DNA from: CAZAMB01 sp964486335
Lineage (GTDB): Bacteria; Planctomycetota; Phycisphaerae; UBA1845
Length of the DNA: 64,000 nt
Direction of reading: 5' to 3'
Assembly (NCBI GenBank): GCA_964486335.1
Contig: CAZAMB010000006.1
Location: 173,080-237,079, forward strand
Below are positions 51,222 through 59,700 of this stretch, in pieces. Below the pieces are notes generated by a model, which did not search any database, was not told the DNA's origin, and saw only the letters and a list, made by a program, of their open reading frames with translations. A program made the translations under genes and the position numbers. Within the stretch, counting starts at the first letter, position 1, and every line of letters starts with the position of its first letter.

Positions 51222-52772
51222 ATGCCCCACGCAACCATCGCGATTCTCGACTTCGGCGGCCAATATGCACAACTGATCGCGCGACGCGTGCGCGAAAATC
51301 ACGTTCACAGCGTCATCGTCCGCCCCGACGTAACACCGGAAGAACTGCGGAACCAAAACGTGGTGGGTCTCGTGTTTTCCGGCGGTCCGGAGAGCGTCTA
51401 TGACGAAACCGCGCCCCGTTGCCGCCGCGAAGTACTGGATATGGGGCTGCCGATTCTGGGAATCTGTTACGGTATGCAGCTCGCCTGCCAGATGCTCGGC
51501 GGCGATGTGCAACCCGGCGAGGCCCGAGAGTTCGGCCGCACCAACCTCACCGTGCTCGACACCGACGAACTGCTTGCTCATGTTCCGACGACGACAACCG
51601 TCTGGATGAGCCACGGCGATATCGTCAACGCCGTTTCGGCCGACTTCGTGCCGCTTGCCGCGACCAAAAACTGTCCGATCGCTGCCGTTCGCCATCGCAA
51701 CAAGCCCGTGTACGGCGTGCAGTTTCATCCGGAAGTAACGCACACACCGCACGGCGGACAGATTTTTCGCAACTTTCTCTACGATGTTTGCCGCTGCACC
51801 GGCGATTGGGCCGTCGGTAACGTCGTCCGCGATTCGATTGAACGCATTCGCAAGCAGGTCGGCGGGACGGACCGCGTCATTTGCGGCCTGTCCGGCGGCG
51901 TTGACAGCAGCGTCGCCGCCGCGCTGATTCACGAAGCCATCGGCGACCGTCTCAGTTGCATCTATGTCGACAACGGCCTGATGCGCGCCGGTGAAAACGA
52001 TGTCGTCGAAGCGGCCTTTCGACAACATTTCAAGGTCGATCTTCACGTCGTCGATGCCGCCGAACGATTCCTCAAAAAGCTCGACGGCGTGGTCGATCCG
52101 CAGCAGAAGCGGATCATCATCGGCCACGAGTTCATTGAGGTCTTCAAGGGCGAGGCGAAAGCGATCAAGGACGCCCGCTTCCTCGCGCAGGGCACGCTTT
52201 ACCCGGACGTAATCGAATCGGGCCACAGCGTCAGTGGCAAGGCCGCCAACATCAAAATTCACCACAACGTCGGCGGACTACCCGCCGAACTCGGCTTCGA
52301 ACTGGTCGAACCGCTCCGCGATCTCTTCAAGGACGAGGTCCGCCGCGTCGGCGAGCACCTTGGTTTGCCCGAGGAAATCGTCTGGCGGCATCCGTTCCCC
52401 GGTCCGGGGCTGGCTGTGCGCATCATGGGCGCGATCACCCGCGACCGACTCGCCATTCTCCGCGCGGCCGACAAGATCATCATCGAGGAAATCCGCGCGG
52501 CGGGGTGGTATCGCAAGATCGCGCAGGCGTTCGGCGTCTTGCTGCCCGTCAGCACCGTCGGCGTCATGGGCGACGGCCGCAGCTACGCCGGCCAGCACGT
52601 CGTCGCGGTGCGCTTCGTCGAATCCACCGACTTCATGACCGCCGACTGGGTGCACATCGATCACGAGGTGCTGGCCCGCATCTCCAACCGCGTCATCAAC
52701 GAAGTAGTGGGCGTCAACCGCGTCGTCTACGACATCTCCTCAAAACCCCCGGCCACGATCGAGTGGGAATAG
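51222..52772 (+). CDS. guaA: GMP synthase (glutamine-hydrolysing)
   Basis: GuaA converts XMP to GMP using glutamine and ATP. The 516-residue product is complete. The class-I glutamine amidotransferase domain has GICYGMQLACQ with the nucleophilic Cys, and VQFHPEVTHT with the His-Glu pair. The ATP-pyrophosphatase domain carries the PP-loop LSGGVDSSVAA near residue 225. The C-terminal dimerisation domain ends with the conserved DISSKPPATIEWE. ATG 51222 matches the family N-terminus (IAILDFGGQYAQLIARRVRE in pieces). Confidence 0.97.
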   Translation: MPHATIAILDFGGQYAQLIARRVRENHVHSVIVRPDVTPEELRNQNVVGLVFSGGPESVYDETAPRCRREVLDMGLPILGICYGMQLACQMLGGDVQPGEAREFGRTNLTVLDTDELLAHVPTTTTVWMSHGDIVNAVSADFVPLAATKNCPIAAVRHRNKPVYGVQFHPEVTHTPHGGQIFRNFLYDVCRCTGDWAVGNVVRDSIERIRKQVGGTDRVICGLSGGVDSSVAAALIHEAIGDRLSCIYVDNGLMRAGENDVVEAAFRQHFKVDLHVVDAAERFLKKLDGVVDPQQKRIIIGHEFIEVFKGEAKAIKDARFLAQGTLYPDVIESGHSVSGKAANIKIHHNVGGLPAELGFELVEPLRDLFKDEVRRVGEHLGLPEEIVWRHPFPGPGLAVRIMGAITRDRLAILRAADKIIIEEIRAAGWYRKIAQAFGVLLPVSTVGVMGDGRSYAGQHVVAVRFVESTDFMTADWVHIDHEVLARISNRVINEVVGVNRVVYDISSKPPATIEWE

Positions 52773-52801
52773 GGCCGTCACTTTGGCTCTTGGAATGAGT
52801 A

Positions 52802-52830
52802 TTGGTTTCCACGTGGGAATGTGATAGAAT
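52802..52830 (+). promoter_or_regulatory. Promoter with palindrome for the VapBC-like pair
   Basis: TTGGTT (52802-52807) and TAGAAT (52825-52830) are spaced by 17 bases. The spacer contains the perfect palindrome CCACGTGG (52809-52816), flanked by TT and GAA, a likely operator for toxin-antitoxin autoregulation. Confidence 0.6.
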
Positions 52831-52862
52831 CATAGTGTTTAATCAACGACTCTCGAGGCCTT

Positions 52863-53072
52863 ATGCGTACCATTGACGTGCATGATCTTCCCGATTCGAT
52901 CGCCCAGGCGCTGGCTGACACGGTCAAGACTCTCCGCGAGCAATTCAGCAAGAAGAGAAACGGAACTCCTCCCGATGTTCCCGCGTGGCCGCTGGGTTGC
53001 TCGGACTCCCTGAATCGGGGCCGAATCTACGATGACCATCTCGGCGGCAAGCTCGATGCCGGCGATTCTTGA
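52863..53072 (+). CDS. Putative VapB-type antitoxin
   Basis: The 69-residue protein precedes and overlaps a PIN-domain gene. An N-terminal segment (MRTIDVHDLPDSIAQAL) resembles the DNA-binding part of antitoxins of this kind. A helix follows (TVKTLREQFSKK), then a Pro/Gly-rich stretch and a C-terminal RGRIYDD tail of the sort that wraps the toxin. The family assignment is by context and tail pattern rather than a strong domain match. A promoter with a palindromic spacer lies upstream. Confidence 0.7.
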   Translation: MRTIDVHDLPDSIAQALADTVKTLREQFSKKRNGTPPDVPAWPLGCSDSLNRGRIYDDHLGGKLDAGDS

Positions 53073-53505
53073 TACGAACATACTTGTTTACGCCGTGGAT
53101 GCGGAGGCGGAACACCACGTGGCGTCCAAAGCCTTGTTGCATCAAGCAAAGGCTCCCGATGCCGCATTGTGCCTGACTGCCCAGATTGTTGCAGAGTTTT
53201 GCGCCGTGGTAACCGATCGCCGTCGCGTTCGCAGTCCGGTAACTCCGGTCGAAGCGACGCACGCCATCGCCACTATGCTTGAACATCCCGGTTTGTCGCT
53301 ATTGCCTGTTCCTATCGACGTGACCGTGCGGTTTCTCGAACTCCTAAAGCGAGGTTCGTTCGTCGCTCAACAAGTGTTCGACGCGTATTTGGTTGCCACG
53401 ATGCTCGGCAACGGAATCCGATGCATTCATACATTCAACGTGAGGGATTTCGAGCGCTTTGAAGGCATTGAAGTCCGCAGGCCCGAAGTGTCACCGGCCT
53501 CTTGA
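53056..53505 (+). CDS. PIN-domain ribonuclease toxin (VapC-like)
   Basis: The 149-residue PIN protein (from ATG 53056; ATG 53032 gives 157) has the acidic active-site residues in ILDTNILVYAVD at the N-terminus, TAQIVAEFCAVV near residue 45, and FDAYLVATMLGNG near residue 108, with a final FNVRDFERF. VapC toxins cut tRNA or rRNA and are neutralised by the upstream antitoxin. The start lies within the 3' end of the antitoxin gene (17- or 41-base overlap), typical of such pairs. Confidence 0.88.
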   Translation: MPAILDTNILVYAVDAEAEHHVASKALLHQAKAPDAALCLTAQIVAEFCAVVTDRRRVRSPVTPVEATHAIATMLEHPGLSLLPVPIDVTVRFLELLKRGSFVAQQVFDAYLVATMLGNGIRCIHTFNVRDFERFEGIEVRRPEVSPAS

Positions 53506-53598
53506 AAATTGACCGTAACATGCGGGACCTGTTCAGGTTCAGCGTGAAATGGAGTCTATGCCGTTCTGAATTCGCTACTTCCGGAAGATCGCCTCTTC

Positions 53599-54207
53599 AT
53601 GAGGACCATTTCACCGCGACGACTAGGCAAGGCTTGGTGCTCGCTGGCGTGCTGCACGACCGGCCTGGCCCTGGTGTGGCTGGTGAGTTTCCTCGCGCCG
53701 TTGTCGGTGCATTGGGAGGGAACGTCGAATTCGATCGGACTTTCCGTTGCTCGGAGCGTACTGCGACTGGAACATCGCCGCACGCTCGACGAGACCCGGT
53801 TCCCGGCTGCAGAGTCTACCGCATATCCGGGAGTTCGATACAGTTCGATCATCGTCGGAGCACCTCGGGCACTACAAAGAGAACATCAAGCGCATTGCGG
53901 TCTTATCACTGATGAGTCGGAGTGGGTTCGGAACATGAACGAACGAAATCAGGCGGAGCGGGACGCCTGGTCGACGAGAGTCAGTTCAAACCTTCGCACC
54001 TTGGAAATCGGGCTGTGGGCCTTGTTGCTGCTGCCGGGCATTCCATCGGCGTCGGCCTTGACCGTTCACTGCGTTCGTCGTTCTCATCGTCGAAAGCTCG
54101 GTCGATGCCTCGACTGCGCCTATGATCTTTCCGGTAATGAATCGAGCCGCTGTCCGGAGTGCGGAACGCTATTCAACCCCGACCGCTCCGACCTCATGAA
54201 CGGATGA
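53599..54207 (+). CDS. Membrane protein with C-terminal zinc ribbon
   Basis: The 202-residue product has an N-terminal membrane helix (LACCTTGLALVWLVSFLAPL), an extracytoplasmic region of about 100 residues, a second helix (IGLWALLLLPGIPSASALTV) and a C-terminal zinc ribbon CLDCAYDLSGNESSRCPEC. The ribbon pattern CxxCxYxLxG is the same as in the protein at 6464 but placed at the other end. Function unknown. It lies 93 bases after the PIN gene. Confidence 0.65.
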   Translation: MRTISPRRLGKAWCSLACCTTGLALVWLVSFLAPLSVHWEGTSNSIGLSVARSVLRLEHRRTLDETRFPAAESTAYPGVRYSSIIVGAPRALQREHQAHCGLITDESEWVRNMNERNQAERDAWSTRVSSNLRTLEIGLWALLLLPGIPSASALTVHCVRRSHRRKLGRCLDCAYDLSGNESSRCPECGTLFNPDRSDLMNG

Positions 54208-54238
54208 TCGAAACGTACTACCAGAACGAATCACGTTT

Positions 54239-54769
54239 TTATACCGCCGCAAACCGTGCCGAGCGAAGCATCAGCGTGCCGCCGATTAACACCAACAATG
54301 CCAAGCTCGCAACGCCCCATTCGGAAACCGCAGGAATCGGAGGATCACGCTTGATGACGCCCGCGATTTCGCCGGAGCCAAAATCCGCGGAGTGGATGTT
54401 CACGTAGTACAAACCGTCGAGCACATGTTGCTGTCTCGTCGCGTTGAACGTAGTTGATCCGACCTTGGGTGATCCGCCGTTGAGCGTGACGACGATCTGC
54501 CCGCCGCCGAACGAACCACACGCCGGATCAATCGGTCCATGAATGTGGGCAAACGTCTCGCCGCTGTCCAGTTCATCGTGAACGATGTTCCAGCTGAAAA
54601 GCCCGGTGTCCGTATTGAGCGTGAACGTACCCGACCCCGTGGCCGAAGATCCGCTACTTGCGCAGGTGCCGTCGATGTTGGCAACGAAGTTGATGATCTC
54701 ACCTTGAGTCGAACCGGCCAAAGTCATGACCACCGGAAGAATAAACGTCGCAATACATCTGGTTTTCAT
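54239..54769 (-). CDS. CHRD-domain exported protein with IPTL-CTERM-like tail
   Basis: The 176-residue product starts at 54769 (MKTRCIATF) and has a signal peptide ending near STQG. A CHRD domain fills residues about 25-140 (GSGTFTLNTDTGLFSWNIVH, HIHGP, YYVNIHSADFGSGEIAG). The C-terminus is IPAVSEWGVASLALLVLIGG followed by a short Arg end, matching the IPTL-CTERM sorting-signal layout. The longer frame to 54868 lacks a signal. GAGAGAAAG sits upstream of the start. It is probably a surface protein processed by a dedicated sorting system. Confidence 0.8.
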   Translation of the reverse strand: MKTRCIATFILPVVMTLAGSTQGEIINFVANIDGTCASSGSSATGSGTFTLNTDTGLFSWNIVHDELDSGETFAHIHGPIDPACGSFGGGQIVVTLNGGSPKVGSTTFNATRQQHVLDGLYYVNIHSADFGSGEIAGVIKRDPPIPAVSEWGVASLALLVLIGGTLMLRSARFAAV

Positions 54770-55237
54770 CTTTCTCTCCTTGTCGCCGAGCTTCGTTAAA
54801 AGCACTCCCGCCTGTTGGAGAATCCGGCCCGATAACGGAATCGGTGCACAAATTTCTACTGCCGCCATGAACCGGCGTTTTCAACGCATTCCCGGTTCGC
54901 CGCAGCGGTCTCAACGCCTCTGGGGCGACGTTGTTATGGTCATAGTACACAAAACCAACCGATAAACTCAATCTTTTTCCTGCATTCCTTTCCTGTTTCT
55001 GACACAGGATCATGACACGATTCATATTCAGCCATTGTTGATCCACTCGTGCGATAAGATGACAGAAACTTTGTGAGCCAGGCACCCATCGTCCGATAAG
55101 AAACAAGGCCGGTCGGCTGACGATCGATTTTTCTCACAAGTCACGCCTTTACCGACACTTGGACCTGAGCATAATCTCAACAGTCGGCGTCGGTCGTGGG
55201 ATGCCGCGAGACACTCGTTTTCCGGGTCGATTTCACC
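54770..55237. other. Intergenic region before the pseudopilin genes
   Basis: These 468 bases carry no credible ORF. A 6-bp hairpin (TCCTGT at 54991-54996, ACAGGA at 55004-55009) is the only clear structure. The region is AT-richer than average from 54930 to 55060. It must contain the minus-strand promoter of the CHRD gene and the plus-strand promoter of the pseudopilin gene, but no convincing -10/-35 pair was found. Confidence 0.4.
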
Positions 55238-56794
55238 ATGCGTAACGTTCGGCAAACAAATAACTTACGGACAGGCCGCGGGCGCTGTCGAACACACCGG
55301 ACGGCCTTTTCGCTCGCCGAATTGGTCATCTCCATCGGAATCCTCATCCTGATGATGGCGCTGGCCGGGCAGGTGTTCTCGATCACGGTCCGCTCCACCG
55401 GCCAGGCCACCGCCCTGACCGACATCACCCAGCAGATCCGTACGATGGAAGACTCGTTCCGCGACGACCTTCGCGGCGTTCGGCCCGGCGAAGCACTCAT
55501 TTACATCCAGGGCAACCCCGTCAATGCCTACTGGACGCGCGACGGACTCGAAGCTGACGCCCTGATCGACGGCAAACCCGAAACCGGCTATCCGCATATT
55601 TCCGATCCCGAGCGCGAGCGCGTCGATGCTGCCGGAAAGCCGATCCTGGACGCCGACAAGTCGCCGATTCCGGTTTCTCCGCGCGCCGACGTGCTGATGA
55701 TCTTCGCGTCTCGTAAGGGATCGAGCTACGTCAATCCGGAAGTGACCGGTCGAATGCAGCAAATCGTCTACGGACACGCAGAACTCGGAGATTATGTGGC
55801 CGATTCGACGCCCGGCGCTGCCAGCTATAGCTTCATGTCCGACCAACAGGATCAGTCCGGCGCGAGCACTTCGATTTACCCGCTTGATGCCTTGAAGTCG
55901 TCAAGAGTCGCCGCGTCGCAATGGCACCTCGGAAGGCGAAATGTGCTGCTGTTGCCGGCGGACTCGGATCAACTGCCCTCCGGCATGAGCGCCGCCCAGC
56001 GCATGAAGTGGAACGATGCCTACAAGAGTGGCGGGCAAGGCATGAGCGAGATGGTCATGCGGGAGGGTCAGACGGATTTGCTCTGGGGCGTCGACTTTGC
56101 TCGCAGGGTGCTTCGACCGTCGGGAAAGGCGACCGATCCGTGGTTTCTTCCCGATGTATTCTATACTCAGACGGAGGAAATCGTCGGCTTGTCGAGTCGT
56201 GGAATGCTCGACGCCACGCCGCCGCCGACGTATGCCAGCCGCATGGGGCAGTACTTCATGCCCCATTGTGCGTCGTTCAAGGTCGAGTGGTCGCTCGATC
56301 CGCGAAGCCCGTTCGTCGCCGGCCGTCTCGACGGCGTCAACGAAACCTTCTGGTTCGATCCCGGCGACGCGGGCGATCCCGGGCGGCCGACATTCAAACC
56401 GCCTGATCCGTTGTATTCGCTTCAGGCCCGAATCGACTCCCTCGTGGGCAAAACCGATAAGGATTCGGTTCGCCTGCGCCGGGTCTTGACCGATCTGCTT
56501 TGCGCCCAGACGCGACATGCCGACGGGCGAATTTATTCACTTTCCGACCGCTTCCGAGGGGTCACTTGTTCCGGCAGCGGGTATGACTCCAATTACGCAT
56601 GGGAACAGTTATCGACGGACAAGCGGCGACCCAACACGATTGTCTTTCCGGCCGCAAAACCGGAACCGAGCGGCGAACCAACCCCCGACGATATCTGGCC
56701 CGCGGCGCTGCGCATCACCGTGGACTTATTCGATCGAGAGGCCCGGTTGGATCGCCCGATCCGCCACGTCATGATCATTCCGGTGGGCGGATAG
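55238..56794 (+). CDS. Large prepilin-type (pseudopilin) protein
   Basis: The 518-residue product begins MRNVRQTNN and has a type IV prepilin signal: a basic leader, then AFSLAELVISIGILILMM, with Phe+1 and the conserved Glu+5. The residue before the cleavage site is Ala rather than Gly. The hydrophobic helix forms the pilin core. The large soluble domain (about 470 residues) is much bigger than in normal minor pseudopilins such as GspJ. It is followed directly by a GspK-like gene, so both probably belong to a type II secretion-like or pilus-like system. GTG 55196 upstream is less likely because it lengthens the leader. Confidence 0.8.
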   Translation: MRNVRQTNNLRTGRGRCRTHRTAFSLAELVISIGILILMMALAGQVFSITVRSTGQATALTDITQQIRTMEDSFRDDLRGVRPGEALIYIQGNPVNAYWTRDGLEADALIDGKPETGYPHISDPERERVDAAGKPILDADKSPIPVSPRADVLMIFASRKGSSYVNPEVTGRMQQIVYGHAELGDYVADSTPGAASYSFMSDQQDQSGASTSIYPLDALKSSRVAASQWHLGRRNVLLLPADSDQLPSGMSAAQRMKWNDAYKSGGQGMSEMVMREGQTDLLWGVDFARRVLRPSGKATDPWFLPDVFYTQTEEIVGLSSRGMLDATPPPTYASRMGQYFMPHCASFKVEWSLDPRSPFVAGRLDGVNETFWFDPGDAGDPGRPTFKPPDPLYSLQARIDSLVGKTDKDSVRLRRVLTDLLCAQTRHADGRIYSLSDRFRGVTCSGSGYDSNYAWEQLSTDKRRPNTIVFPAAKPEPSGEPTPDDIWPAALRITVDLFDREARLDRPIRHVMIIPVGG

Positions 56795-59700
56795 ATGAAT
56801 TGCGAAGTGAGAAGTTCGAAGTGCGAAGCACGCCTCCCGATCTTTGCGCGGAGCATGAGTAGCCCTCACTCGCTTCTTCCGCTCGACAATCGACATTCGA
56901 AAATCGTCAATCCTCGTCGTCGCGGCTCCGTACTCGTTCTGGTGATGACCCTTCTGGGCATTCTTTTCGTCCTCGGCGTGGCCTTCTTGGCATCGATGAA
57001 CTTCGAGGCCGGGGCGATCGCTGTTCAGCGCGATCGCGATCGGGCCGATCGCGGCGTCACCGGCACGTCGCTCGACGTCGGCTCAATGCTCCGCGACTCG
57101 ATGATGGCCGGCGCGGGTGTTCCCTTCGGCGACTCAACCTCCGCCCTCTCCGCCTCAACCTTCGCGGAAATGCCCGGCGTGCAGAACTCCTTCAGTCCCA
57201 TCGAGCCGATCCGCACCGTCGGACCGGACAACACCTTCGGCAATGGCGACGACGAGATCATGTTCACCGGCTATTTCGACGCCAAAGCCGCCAAGACCAG
57301 ACCCTTCGCCGGCCCGTCGCTTCCACCGGGTTTTTCCATCGACAGCCGCATGACCAACGACAGCCAGCTTAAGGAGTATTCGATCACGCTGCCGGGTGCA
57401 ACCTCGGCGACGTGGATTAATCTTCGTCGCTGCGCCGGCGGCCCGCGCAAGGGCTTGGTGTGTGACTTGGACGACGAGTGCCAGCTCAACGTCGCCGACC
57501 CGCCCTTTCTATGCGAGGGCGTCCGCGTGGCCGATGCGGATGGCGACGGCGTGGCCGATGCCGTGCTCGTCGACGCGGCCGACGTGGGCATCACCGGCAC
57601 GCAGTTCGATGAACTCGCCGGGCGCGTCAATCCCGCCGACAATCCGTCGGGGCGGGTCTCCGTCGCGCTTCGCGTGATTCCGCACGGCGGCCTGGTCAAT
57701 CTCAACGATTCGCATCCGAACCTGATCCGCGACGTGCTCGGACTTCCTACCTGGAGTCCGCCGAGCGACCCGAACAATGCCGATCCCAGCCTCGGCGATT
57801 TTATACATCGCCCGTCGCTCGATCCGACACTCGGGCAATCGCTCTATTCGCCGCTGCTCGAGGAATCATCCCTGCGCCGCCGCGGGTTCCTCCCGCCGCG
57901 CGTCATCCCCGCGTCGCGCCTGCACGGCAACGCCTTGCTCGACCCGACGAAAGAAATCGGCGGACTTGCCGACATGGCCTGGTATCTGTATCCGCTGAGA
58001 GAGCTTCCCGGCGCCGCAGCGCAGGGCAATTTTGAAAGTGTCTACTCCACCAGCGGCATGGACAAGTCACGAGGACATCGCTTCTGGCCGATTTCGCCGC
58101 CCGATGAATCGTTCGCCGGCGATCTGAATTACAATCTCTGGCCGGTGCGCATGGAACCGTTCACGTCCTCGGCCGCCGCCGCCGACATTCCTTCGCGCAG
58201 GTTGCCCGAATACGACCGCCGCCACCTCGTCACCACTGTCAGCCACGACGATCTGTTCGCTCGCGGCGGCACGGTCGGTACGCCCAACGGCAACCGGGAC
58301 ATCCGCGAGTTGATGATCGAGGCCAACCAGTCCGCGTGGGACCCCAATGGTTGCCCGCCGCTGCTGCCCTTCGAGTACGCAGACTATCCGACGCATTTGA
58401 GAAACGAGACCGATCCGCGACTGGTCAGCAATCCTGCCTATGAATCGTGCGACTGCCCGACGAGCCTCTTCTGCCGGGTCGATCCGCGAAAGGGTCGCCT
58501 GCAACTCAGCCTGCCGTGGATTGACGACCAGTTGGCGGCCGCGGCGAAGATCAGCGACCTCAAACTGCGCGAAGAAGCGAGGCAGCGCGTATATCACACA
58601 ATCCACGACGTGTTCTTCCTTCTCGTTCGCAATGCCGCCGCGCGAACCAAAGTTGAGGGCATGTCCTGCGCTTCGGACTTGGATTGTCCGGTGCGCGACA
58701 CGGTCTGCCTGCTTCGCGGCGCGGTCCCTCCGTCCGGTCAACGCGGATACTGCGTGCACCGGGGCAACCCCGATCCCTCGTTCACCGAACCAAGCAAGCC
58801 GACGGGTCCGGGCTGCGCGATGTCTGCCGACTGCGCGATCGACGGCTCGATCTGTATCGCGGGCGTTTGCGAACTGGCCGCCCCGGCGTGGCGAGACAAG
58901 GAATGTTTTTTCAACTCCGATTGCGATCCGCCGGGCGGAAGTGCCGGCGAGCAGTTCTGCCTGATCACGACGGCCGGTCCACCACCGCGCGGCGTCTGCG
59001 CCGATCGCTGGACGCGGCAACTTCGCAGCGAGGCGATGATCTCTCGAACCGCCGCATCGCTCACCGCCAACATGATCGATTTTGCTGATGCCGACGATGT
59101 GCCCTCGCGCGTGGCCATTCGCGATCTTGAGTTCACCACCAAGTGCCTCGGCGGCACCAACCACTATCTGCCGTGTTCCGTCGATGCCGACTGCCCCAGC
59201 GGCGCCTGCCGCAACCTGACCGGTCGCGACATCGACCTCGACCCCGACACCGACGGCGTACAAGGCATCTACGTCTACGGCCTCGAACGTCAGCCCTACA
59301 TCACCGAAGTCGCGACGCTGGCCGACGACACCAACCCGCTGGTTCCTCTCGTGGGTCGGGCGGTCGAAATCTTGAATCCCTATGCGCAGAGCATTCTGGC
59401 GAACAACGCCGCGAATAATGAAGAGTATTTCCTCTACGAGGTGGATCCGGGACTGCCCCTCTCTTCCGCACACATCGTTCCGCTGACCGGTCTTCTTCAA
59501 GGCACCGCGGGCACGCCCCCGCAACCTTTCACGACGTTCTATTCCGCTGACGACGACAACAGAGCCGCGGATTTGTTCGGCGGAACCGTTCCAGCCGCCG
59601 GAGCGGTTCGACTCAACGGCCTCGACGCCCTGAAGTTCAAGAACGGATGGCACCTCTATCTCGTTCGCCGGGCGTACTATCCGGGTGATGTGAATCCGAC

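Noticed and set aside
58067..59653. 528-codon minus-strand frame opposite the GspK-like gene
   Set aside because: Arg/Gly/Val-rich shadow; it starts and ends inside the long plus-strand gene.
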